DNA of 13,073 nucleotides. Origin: Tannerella sp. GTDB taxonomy: Bacteria; Bacteroidota; Bacteroidia; Bacteroidales; Tannerellaceae. Below, piece after piece: positions 6,872 through 13,073 of this stretch. Numbering within the stretch: the first letter of the stretch is position 1; the number at the start of each line of letters is the position of its first letter. The notes beneath the pieces are model-generated. The model was not told the origin of the DNA. It saw only the letters and a list, made by a program, of their open reading frames with translations, and made no database searches. The stretch spans positions 1 to 13,073 of the forward strand of contig JAITBC010000092.1 of the NCBI GenBank assembly GCA_031283785.1, in the 5' to 3' direction. A program made the translations under genes and the position numbers.

Positions 6872-8794
6872 ATGAAGTTTAAAACATTATTTCTAAGTAT
6901 GTTGGGTGCAGCTGCGATAGTGAGCTGTAACAACGACAGTGTGATTGGTGGAGGTCCTGACGGGCCTGGTGGTGGTAGCGAAGGAGAGAGCACAACGGCT
7001 ACTTTCCAATTTAATTTTGTCAATCCGGGCACTTATTCCGGCGATGATGATTTGACTGGTTCAGGCAGGGAAAGTTCGATTAGCGATGTCGGATTGTTCA
7101 TCTATAAATTAGATGGTACGCCGGAGGCAATGGCTTATTTGGTAGCAACTGAATTTACTAATTTAAGTTCAAAAATTACGCTTAAGTGCAAGTCGGGTGA
7201 TAAGCTTATTTATCTGGCGGCAAATATAGGTGGTACAAAGTTAATTAAATATGCGGACGATGCCTCTAATGCAACTGCCATTCTCGGTTACGTTGGTAAA
7301 GATTGGAATCCGACCGGCGGTCCATATGGGCCTAAGTTTTCGGTTAGCAATAACAGTAACACTACAAATCCATTGAACTCTGCAATTTGGTCTAAGAAGG
7401 TGAGTTCTGTTGATGCTATCGCAATTGATTCGATTACTGGGACTTTTTCTCCGGATAATGATGGTTATGCGGATGGTCTTATCAAAGCGTTGACCGGTGG
7501 TGGTATTCCGGCAAACGGTGTTCTTACCGGAGATGGAACTGGTGCTGCTAATGCCTTTTATTTAATGTCAAACTGGGGAGACGCCGCTACTCAGCCGGGA
7601 GATATAGTTACTGGTACTGGTACTGGTACAACCTATTCGTCTACGTGTAAGTTTAAATTAATAGCGAGTATTCCTGCTTCCGATTCGCAAGCGGCATCGG
7701 CTGATGGGACTAATAACAATGGGAAAAATGCGCTTCTGATAAATATTCAACGTGCTGTGGCTAAAGTTGCGGTGAAAGAAATAGCTAACTCTGTTTTGAT
7801 TGATGCAGGACAAGGAACTTCTAAGGGAAAATTTACTCCGCATCCGAAATGGGCTGTCGGTAATATTAACACGTCGGAATATCCTTTCCAGATGTGGGAT
7901 GGTACTGTTGTGAAATCTACCCGTTATGACGATACTGCCAGGTTAGTTAATCCTACTTACAAATGGGATCTGAAAATGGATAACCGTCGTATTACGGGGG
8001 GTAGTAAAAAATATTCCGATCTGAATTTATTAGTGAGCGATATTGTGGGCACCGACGGAGTCTCTGGATCGCTTAATCAAACGAACAATTTGGCGTTTTC
8101 TGGTGCTACTCCTACTGCTGCCAATTATATTTTGATAACAGAAAACAATAACAAGCAAACATTTAATCATTATACTACATATGTTTTAATTGCAGGTCAA
8201 TATAAACCGGACTCTCTTATAAAGAGTGTTAATGATGTAGGACAGGTTACAGGTAATAATGGGCAATTCCCAACTACTTGGCCAGTAGCAGCCCCAGCAC
8301 CCTTAACAGGAAGTATAGATACAATATATTATGTTGGATCTCTTGGTACGGATGGTCTGTTTTTCCTTGGTTTGGGAGCTTTGCAGCAATATGTATGTTA
8401 TGTATTAAATGTGCATACAGGTAATCCTCCATATTCTCCGACAAGCGATACTGAGGTAGCTAAACACATTAATGATTTGCGCGTGGCAACGGGAAACAAG
8501 CAGGCGGATTTGCAGACATACTGGCACGGAAACTGCTTTTACCGTATATGGATAAGCGACGATGCGGCATCTTCCGGAGCAAACAAAAAACTGATTCGTC
8601 GTAATCATGCTTATCAGGTAAGTGTTACAAAAATAAAAGGACCCGGTATCGGAGATCCGAATGATATTATTGATCCGGATCCTACAACAATAGAACCGAT
8701 AGAAGAAGCCGATACCTACGTAACAGCAAGCATCAACATTATGAACTGGCACGTTATTAAGCAGAATAATGAGATAGATATTAATGGGAACTGA
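6872..8794 (+). CDS. mfa1: Mfa1-type major fimbrial subunit (lipoprotein precursor)
   Basis: A 640-aa shaft-subunit precursor, somewhat longer than Porphyromonas gingivalis Mfa1 (about 560 aa). The lipoprotein signal ends in AAIVSC, with Cys19 as the lipid site, followed by a Gly-rich linker. The first strand (TTATFQFNFV, 41-50) and Arg66 in TGSGRESSISDVGLFIYKL match the place where fimbrillins are cut by a trypsin-like protease before polymerisation. QRAVAKVAV (293-301) is a conserved fimbrillin strand. The C-terminal domain has the Mfa1 pattern NDLRVATGNKQAD...YWHGNCFYRIWI, then RRNHAYQVSV, IKGPGIGDP and IEPIEEADTYV. The terminal segment ASINIMNWHVIKQ (619-631) is the likely donor strand. 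Codon use shifts towards T-ending Gly, Ala and Thr codons compared with its neighbours, as expected for a highly expressed gene. A hairpin terminator follows. The symbol is assigned by family; the identity is strong but orthology to P. gingivalis mfa1 was not tested. Confidence 0.9.
   Translation: MKFKTLFLSMLGAAAIVSCNNDSVIGGGPDGPGGGSEGESTTATFQFNFVNPGTYSGDDDLTGSGRESSISDVGLFIYKLDGTPEAMAYLVATEFTNLSSKITLKCKSGDKLIYLAANIGGTKLIKYADDASNATAILGYVGKDWNPTGGPYGPKFSVSNNSNTTNPLNSAIWSKKVSSVDAIAIDSITGTFSPDNDGYADGLIKALTGGGIPANGVLTGDGTGAANAFYLMSNWGDAATQPGDIVTGTGTGTTYSSTCKFKLIASIPASDSQAASADGTNNNGKNALLINIQRAVAKVAVKEIANSVLIDAGQGTSKGKFTPHPKWAVGNINTSEYPFQMWDGTVVKSTRYDDTARLVNPTYKWDLKMDNRRITGGSKKYSDLNLLVSDIVGTDGVSGSLNQTNNLAFSGATPTAANYILITENNNKQTFNHYTTYVLIAGQYKPDSLIKSVNDVGQVTGNNGQFPTTWPVAAPAPLTGSIDTIYYVGSLGTDGLFFLGLGALQQYVCYVLNVHTGNPPYSPTSDTEVAKHINDLRVATGNKQADLQTYWHGNCFYRIWISDDAASSGANKKLIRRNHAYQVSVTKIKGPGIGDPNDIIDPDPTTIEPIEEADTYVTASINIMNWHVIKQNNEIDINGN
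7610..7627 (+). repeat. Three tandem copies of ACTGGT within the fimbrillin gene
   Basis: ACTGGT is repeated exactly three times and encodes alternating Thr-Gly around residues 247-252. The 6-bp unit keeps the frame, so copy-number change would lengthen or shorten a probable surface loop by two residues without destroying the protein. Confidence 0.7.
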
Positions 8795-8846
8795 CAATAA
8801 TTAAGATTGAAAAGATCCTTGAAAAAGAAAAAATTCAACTAAAAAC

Positions 8847-8888
8847 AAACCGGAGGCGTGGGGAAACGCCTGCGCTTCCGGTTTTTTT
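8847..8888 (+). terminator. Intrinsic terminator/attenuator between major subunit and anchor genes
   Basis: Bases 8847-8859 pair with 8872-8884 over 13 positions (two G-T wobbles) around a 12-base loop, and a run of seven T residues (8882-8888) forms the end of the stem and the tail. It lies 52 bp after the fimbrillin stop and 66 bp before the anchor ATG. An alternative inner helix, AGGCGT (8854-8859) with ACGCCT (8866-8871), excludes part of the long stem while leaving the outer 7 bp paired. Partial read-through would give much more major subunit than anchor and tip. Confidence 0.8.
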
Positions 8889-8953
8889 AAAGGAAAATAC
8901 CGGTGGTATAATTTGTGAAGAAAACATTATTTAATAGTATAAAAAGAAGTTGT

Positions 8954-10003
8954 ATGGATGGTTATAAAAAAATAGGATTGCTTCTCTGTTTAAATTTTAT
9001 GTTGATTTTGCAGGGATGCGTAGGAAATGGCCTTGACGAATGTCCGGATGCTATCAGGTATTCTTTGGCATTCAAGTATACGCTCCATACAGATAATTAC
9101 GATCGTTTTTACAACGATGTAGACAAACTGTTTGTCTACGCATTTGATGCGGCAACGGGCGTATGCGTATATATGGATACGGCAACGGTGCTCGCTCCTT
9201 TTAATGAAGACTATGCTTATTCCTTACCGTTGAATGTAGGGAATTACGATATAATAATCTGGGGATGGGGACATAGCGCCACTAATCTTTTGTTTAAGAA
9301 AAATACGGCGCGTGTTTATGGAATTAATGAGGGGATTACGCGGGGACAAACGACTATAAACGACGCCCGCCTTTTGTTGGAAGAGAGAAATTCCGACGGA
9401 TGTATTGATAAAACTTTCTATGGGGAATTCCGGAATGTGGAAGTTCCGGCGTTTGTCAGCCGGATAGATACCGTATCGCTGCTGAATCTGGCTAATCAGA
9501 TCAGGATCGTTATTCCCGACGCCAAGACCGTCGCCGAGCAGGATGATTTATCCTTGTCGATTGTCGGCGATAACGGCGCGTATCTCTTTAATTCGGGGAA
9601 TAATGCGCCGAATATAGATGCGACCAGGGGCGCAGTAGCTTACCTGCCGTATACCGTATATCGTACGGACAGTATCTTGTTGGCGGATCCGATATATATG
9701 TCGGAGCCTTATACCGGTTCGGGCAGGGATTCCATGCTGGTTGTTGAAATTTCTACCTTGCGCCTTATACAATATGATATGGATATGGAATTGATTCTAA
9801 GAATGGGTTCCAGAGAAATAAAATTTTCTTTGATTGACCTTTTAAAAGCAGGAATTTCTTCTAATATACAATATAACCTGGATAAATATGACCGGTGGCA
9901 GATTTCATACAATTACAAGAATACATCCGTCTCGGTTACTATTAATACCATGGATTGGCATGTCGTATATATGCCGACGGATGTGGGAGGAATTATGCAG
10001 TAG
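8954..10003 (+). CDS. mfa2: FimB/Mfa2-family fimbrial anchor lipoprotein
   Basis: A 349-aa lipoprotein: KKIGLLLCLNFMLILQGC gives Cys22 as the lipid-modified residue, tethering the protein to the outer membrane. The region after it has the FimB/Mfa2 pattern: DECPDAIRYSLAFKYTL, then FYNDVDKLFVYAFD (52-65), NYDIIIWGWG (97-106) and LLNLANQIRIVIPDA (176-190). The C-terminus ends with a strand, SVSVTINTMDWHVVYMP (325-341), like that of the major subunit, which could insert into the last shaft subunit. In P. gingivalis, Mfa2 anchors the fimbria and limits its length. It is positioned directly after the major subunit, as in the mfa cluster. The start is uncertain: a GTG at 8915 is in frame and would add 13 residues; ATG 8954 gives a normal-length signal peptide. 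Confidence 0.87.
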   Translation: MDGYKKIGLLLCLNFMLILQGCVGNGLDECPDAIRYSLAFKYTLHTDNYDRFYNDVDKLFVYAFDAATGVCVYMDTATVLAPFNEDYAYSLPLNVGNYDIIIWGWGHSATNLLFKKNTARVYGINEGITRGQTTINDARLLLEERNSDGCIDKTFYGEFRNVEVPAFVSRIDTVSLLNLANQIRIVIPDAKTVAEQDDLSLSIVGDNGAYLFNSGNNAPNIDATRGAVAYLPYTVYRTDSILLADPIYMSEPYTGSGRDSMLVVEISTLRLIQYDMDMELILRMGSREIKFSLIDLLKAGISSNIQYNLDKYDRWQISYNYKNTSVSVTINTMDWHVVYMPTDVGGIMQ

Positions 10004-10034
10004 GAGAAGTAGTTTTTTGCAGTTGAGAAGTAGT
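9997..10034 (+). repeat. Imperfect tandem repeat across the anchor stop codon
   Basis: GCAGT-AG-GAGAAGTAGT (9997-10013) is followed by GCAGT-T-GAGAAGTAGT (10019-10034), sharing the 10-mer GAGAAGTAGT exactly. The first copy contains the TAG stop of the anchor gene. It looks like a recent short duplication in the intergenic region. Confidence 0.55.
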
Positions 10035-10071
10035 GTGTGCGTTAATTTATCATTAGATAAAGTATAATAAT

Positions 10072-12684
10072 ATGAGTGTTAAGCGTTATAAGAGAATGTG
10101 TTACTTGTTGTTTGGGATGGTGTTATTCATCGTTTCATGTACAGATCATATCGTTAATAACGGGAGCGAACTTCTTCCCGGAGGAGGAGACGGGGAGGAG
10201 GATTTGATTCCCATAGTGTTAAATCTGGAGGGTCTGTTTGGAGATGAAAACGGTGCGCCCACCTATGCGTTGACGGACGATGGGGAACGGGAGGGAACAG
10301 GTTTTGAAAATGATATTAATGATATAACGGTTTTTGTCTTTAACTCCTCAAATGTATGTGAAAAGATAATGAAGAGAGTTTCTCCGATATCTATTCCGAT
10401 AGGCCCGGAATTGGTAAAGACGGGTTATAAAACTTTTATAACGGTAGTTAATGGCAATGGGAAATTGCCTTCAGGATGGGATGACCTGTCGATAAGTTAT
10501 AACGGGCTTCGCCAGATGTTAACGGAGGTGGTGACTTCGCTTCCGGGAGCTCCGTTCCTGATGACGGGAGAGACGACGGCTACATTAACGTATAAAGAAG
10601 AATCGGCGCCGGATGAAGTGACTGTGGAGGTGAAACGGGCAGTTGCAAAAATAAAAATCTTCATTACCAAAAGTGACGTGGTTTCGCAGACTATTACAAT
10701 GAAAAAAATAACCTTATATAATGGAGCCAACAGGGTATATCTGTTGCAAGACCCTATGAGTGGAATTACTTATAACCTGTCGTCGGGAAAGACGTCTTTC
10801 ACGCCGACTGACACTGTGCCGAAGAAGACCGGCAGTACATATTGCGAACTCGCAGATACTTTCTATACTTATGAATCCCTTTGCGGTTCCGACAAGAGTA
10901 AGGCGGTTTATTTTGAATTGGAGGCGGCGGTAAATTCGCCTGCCAATGTTCGGAAAGCGCGCGTTTATCTGGCGGAAGACGTGAGGTCTCCCGGAGATAC
11001 GATTTATAATATACACCGTAATTATTGGTATAATGTTTATATAAATATTAAGGATCCAGGCATGGATTCCGTTTATATTACAGTCAAATCGTGTCCGTGG
11101 AACGTGGCGGATACGCAAAAAGTGGAGGTCGGTGGTGGATACCAGGTGGTTGATATGGCAATGCCTTTTAAATTAGTAAAGAATTATACGACTGCCGAGT
11201 TCACGGCATACCCGACGTTTGCAGCGATAGAGAAACATTCTAAAGGCGCTTCGTGGCTTGATCTCATCGTGACGGACGGCTATCCGTGGAAGCTGGAATT
11301 TACCGGAGGGGCGGAAAATACCGGCGCGAAAATGAGCGCGGACAACGGAGCGACATGGCACGAAAAAATAGTTAACAAAGGGGATGACGCTCCTCATCGT
11401 GTATATATATACCGTCCTTATGTTGAGAACGCGGAACCTGCATCGGGTCCCACTTTTTCGTTGACGGTCGGCGGAGAGCTTTCCGGCGGGACGTATGGCG
11501 GCGGGACGTATAACGGGGCTTCATATACAAACGGGAAAAGAGTCCGCGATTTTGTCGTGCAGCCGCGCGATACGACGCCTGTACCGACAAACTGTTATAT
11601 CCTGCGGCCACGGTTGTCGGGAGTTCCTTTGAATGAGACGCATGCCTATATCCCGCTTGAAGGAGTTTATCGTTACTGGGAAGATTATTTGAAGAATAAC
11701 GGCGATTCGATTCCTATAGGCGCTGTTTCGGCGGAGTTGGTGTGGCAGGATCGTCCCGGCGTCACAGGAAATATATCCGTCGTCAACACGTCCAACAAAC
11801 GCGACCAGGCTCATATATATGTCGAAGCGGGAGCGGTACAGGGTAATGCGGTGGTTGCAATGAATGTGGGCGGTACGATATACTGGAGTTTTCATCTTTG
11901 GGTGACCGAATATAATCCATATGAAGTTGCAGGTCAAAAAGTGTATGGCGGAGTAGGAGGAGCGCCAAAAAATATTTTTATGGACAGGAACCTCGGCGCT
12001 TTGAATAATAAATATGACGCCGACAATGGGGCTTTCGGATTGTATTACCAGTTCGGGCGAAAAGATCCGTTTTTCAGGTCAAATACATCGCTCGGCAGTG
12101 TGTTTACGGTGATGTCATCGTCATCGGCCATTCCCGGGTCGTCGTTATTTCGTCCGTTAACAGCAATTCCGGTAACATTGTATAATCCTGCAACGTTTTA
12201 TAATGTTTCTGCCGCTTGGCCGTTATCGTCGGAAGATTCGTGCTTATGGAATACGCCGGGCGGGAAAAAGACGGCTTTTGATCCGTGTCCCGAAGGATGG
12301 CGTATACCTAAACAAAAGAGTGCGGCAGATACCGATTCTCCCTGGAATGGACTTACCGGTGGTACCGGTGGGACTTTTACCGACCAGTCTAATGGTCGTT
12401 ATCATGCTGATGCCGGTTATTATCCGTATTCCGGTGATTATAGAGGAAGCAATCCGTTTAACGAAAACGAAGCTTACTATTGGACATCGTGGAGTAATAG
12501 CGCAACGCAAGTAAAAGGCTTATGGATTACAACCGGCGGGGTAAGCTTTACTTCGGGTATACCCAAATATTACGGCGCTTCGGTTCGTTGCGTAGTAGAT
12601 CTTCAATACCTGTTGGAAAACACCGGCAGCGGAGGTTTGTTCGGTAATAGCGCAGGAGGTATGGATGAGGATATAATAGAGTAA
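10072..12684 (+). CDS. Fimbrial tip protein: fimbrillin module plus FISUMP (lectin-like) C-terminal domain
   Basis: An 870-aa lipoprotein precursor (VLFIVSC, Cys23). The N-terminal fimbrillin module (about 45-350) has an Arg-containing linker (DDGEREGTGFENDINDITVF), the family strand VKRAVAKIKIFI (187-198) and closing motif HRNYWYNVYINI (315-326) with CPWNV. An Ig-like or linker region (about 351-500) contains a Gly-Thr-Tyr repeat. A conserved TNCYILRP (506-513) then leads to GTIYWSFHLWVTEYNPY, FMDRNLGALN (636-645), GLYYQFGRKDPF (656-667), FDPCPEGWRIP (736-746), AYYWTSW (801-807) and ASVRCVVD (836-843), the signature of the Fibrobacter succinogenes major paralogous (FISUMP) domain, related in fold to C-type-lectin-like modules. 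It lacks a C-terminal donor strand, as expected for a subunit capping the fimbria. The probable role is binding of a host or bacterial surface ligand; that ligand is unknown. It is the last gene of the cluster, followed by a terminator. Confidence 0.85.
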   Translation: MSVKRYKRMCYLLFGMVLFIVSCTDHIVNNGSELLPGGGDGEEDLIPIVLNLEGLFGDENGAPTYALTDDGEREGTGFENDINDITVFVFNSSNVCEKIMKRVSPISIPIGPELVKTGYKTFITVVNGNGKLPSGWDDLSISYNGLRQMLTEVVTSLPGAPFLMTGETTATLTYKEESAPDEVTVEVKRAVAKIKIFITKSDVVSQTITMKKITLYNGANRVYLLQDPMSGITYNLSSGKTSFTPTDTVPKKTGSTYCELADTFYTYESLCGSDKSKAVYFELEAAVNSPANVRKARVYLAEDVRSPGDTIYNIHRNYWYNVYINIKDPGMDSVYITVKSCPWNVADTQKVEVGGGYQVVDMAMPFKLVKNYTTAEFTAYPTFAAIEKHSKGASWLDLIVTDGYPWKLEFTGGAENTGAKMSADNGATWHEKIVNKGDDAPHRVYIYRPYVENAEPASGPTFSLTVGGELSGGTYGGGTYNGASYTNGKRVRDFVVQPRDTTPVPTNCYILRPRLSGVPLNETHAYIPLEGVYRYWEDYLKNNGDSIPIGAVSAELVWQDRPGVTGNISVVNTSNKRDQAHIYVEAGAVQGNAVVAMNVGGTIYWSFHLWVTEYNPYEVAGQKVYGGVGGAPKNIFMDRNLGALNNKYDADNGAFGLYYQFGRKDPFFRSNTSLGSVFTVMSSSSAIPGSSLFRPLTAIPVTLYNPATFYNVSAAWPLSSEDSCLWNTPGGKKTAFDPCPEGWRIPKQKSAADTDSPWNGLTGGTGGTFTDQSNGRYHADAGYYPYSGDYRGSNPFNENEAYYWTSWSNSATQVKGLWITTGGVSFTSGIPKYYGASVRCVVDLQYLLENTGSGGLFGNSAGGMDEDIIE
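11484..11513 (+). repeat. 15-bp tandem repeat in the tip-protein gene
   Basis: CGGCGGGACGTATGG (11484-11498) is followed by CGGCGGGACGTATAA (11499-11513), 13 of 15 bases identical, encoding the GGTYGGGTYNG linker around residues 472-482. It keeps the frame and lies between the Ig-like region and the FISUMP part, so copy change would alter linker length. Confidence 0.65.
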
Positions 12685-12785
12685 ATGTGATATGATTTTC
12701 AGTAGAATAATGAATAATTGAAATTAGGGTGTAATAAATAATGGATAACGTTTTGTCGTAATTAAATTTTTTTGTAAGAGGTGTT

Positions 12786-12828
12786 ATTCGTTCCGGTTGA
12801 ATCTGTTTCAAACGGAACGAATTATTTT
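12786..12828 (+). terminator. Strong terminator at the end of the fimbrial cluster
   Basis: ATTCGTTCCG (12786-12795) pairs with CGGAACGAAT (12813-12822). After one G/A mismatch five more pairs form (12797-12801 with 12807-12811) around the loop TCTGT, giving 16 stem positions. TATTTT follows at 12823-12828. The opposite strand also has an A/T-rich flank, so it may act in both directions. It starts about 100 bp after the tip gene. Confidence 0.8.
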
Positions 12829-13026
12829 GTATCGTAGACGAGAACTGAATGAGATGTTGCCTGTCATTCATAAAAACAGGTTAAATCTTTTTTTGAGGTG
12901 CTATGGAGAAATATCCAGCCATTCGACAAAGAAAGAAATCTTAGCCTTTCAACCCGCAGTTTTTGTGTAAATGCGGATTTTATGCTAACTTTCCTTTGTA
13001 AAAAAACTGTTTTTTCATTTCATGCG
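12829..13026. other. Intergenic region with weak signals only
   Basis: No gene was found. A weak hairpin (CCTGT 12860-12864 with ACAGG 12876-12880) precedes a seven-T run (12888-12894) and might be a second terminator. TTTG (12962-12965), 20 nt, TAACTTTC (12986-12993) resembles a promoter with one base off in the -7 box. The longest ATG frame near 12903 is only 13 codons. Confidence 0.35.
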
Positions 13027-13058
13027 TTTGGAAAGCTCGCGCTTTTCATGTATTTTTG
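13027..13058 (+). promoter_or_regulatory. Bacteroides-type promoter for a gene beyond the window
   Basis: TTTG (13027-13030), 20 nt, TATTTTTG (13051-13058) matches the consensus fully and has the same spacing as the promoter at 3557. The predicted transcript would start near 13065, so its gene lies beyond base 13073. The ATG at 13063 is followed by a stop after one codon and is not a gene start. Confidence 0.6.
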
Positions 13059-13073
13059 CCGTATGAAATAAAC

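Noticed and set aside
9715..9735. TGSGRDS in the anchor protein resembles TGSGRES at the putative cleavage site of the major subunit
   Set aside because: In the anchor it lies near residues 254-260 in the middle of the protein, not next to an N-terminal strand, so a shared processing role is unlikely.
11521..11937. Minus-strand frames of 60-140 codons opposite the tip, anchor and fimbrillin genes
   Set aside because: They mirror the codon structure of the plus-strand genes, which carry signal peptides and family motifs throughout.

Overview
The window is a chromosomal segment from a member of the Bacteroidales (Bacteroides, Parabacteroides or Porphyromonas relatives; genus not resolvable by eye). 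Four things support this: fimbrillin-family lipoproteins of the FimA/Mfa1 and FimB/Mfa2 type, paired DUF3575 and DUF3868 proteins, a FISUMP-type C-terminal module, and promoters of the Bacteroides form (TTTG or TTG, about 19-20 nt, TAnnTTTG) with no reliance on Shine-Dalgarno sites.

Left part (1-3423): a minus-strand gene runs off the left edge. It encodes a PEP synthase/PPDK-type ATP-binding domain preceded by two receiver-like domains. It is divergent from a plus-strand AraC-family regulator. Between them is a perfect 11-bp inverted repeat (2417-2449). Read on either strand it gives the same promoter, TTG-19 nt-TACATTTG, so two divergent promoters appear to occupy the same 33 bp.

Middle (3424-4180): 757 bp, AT-rich, with no convincing gene. 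It holds a strong hairpin after the regulator gene, a 9-bp direct repeat (TAATGCTAA) just upstream of a good promoter (TTTG-20-TATATTTG), and then a leader of about 590 nt.

Right part (4181-12684): a five-gene, same-strand type V fimbria (Mfa-like pilus) cluster. In order it encodes a DUF3575 envelope protein, a DUF3868/OmpA-like/TPR protein, a 640-aa Mfa1-type major fimbrillin, a FimB/Mfa2-type anchor lipoprotein and an 870-aa tip protein that joins an N-terminal fimbrillin module to a C-terminal FISUMP (C-type-lectin-like) module. A terminator-like hairpin between the major subunit and the anchor probably keeps the subunit in excess. The sequence features fit protease-mediated strand exchange. 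The major subunit has both a putative cleavable N-terminal strand and a C-terminal donor strand, the tip lacks a terminal donor strand, and the anchor has a donor strand but no obvious N-terminal cleavage site. The AraC-family regulator is a plausible controller of the cluster, by position only.

Right edge (12685-13073): a strong 16-position hairpin terminator ends the cluster, and a promoter (TTTG-20-TATTTTTG) points to a gene beyond the window. I saw no tRNA, rRNA, CRISPR array, insertion sequence or integrase.
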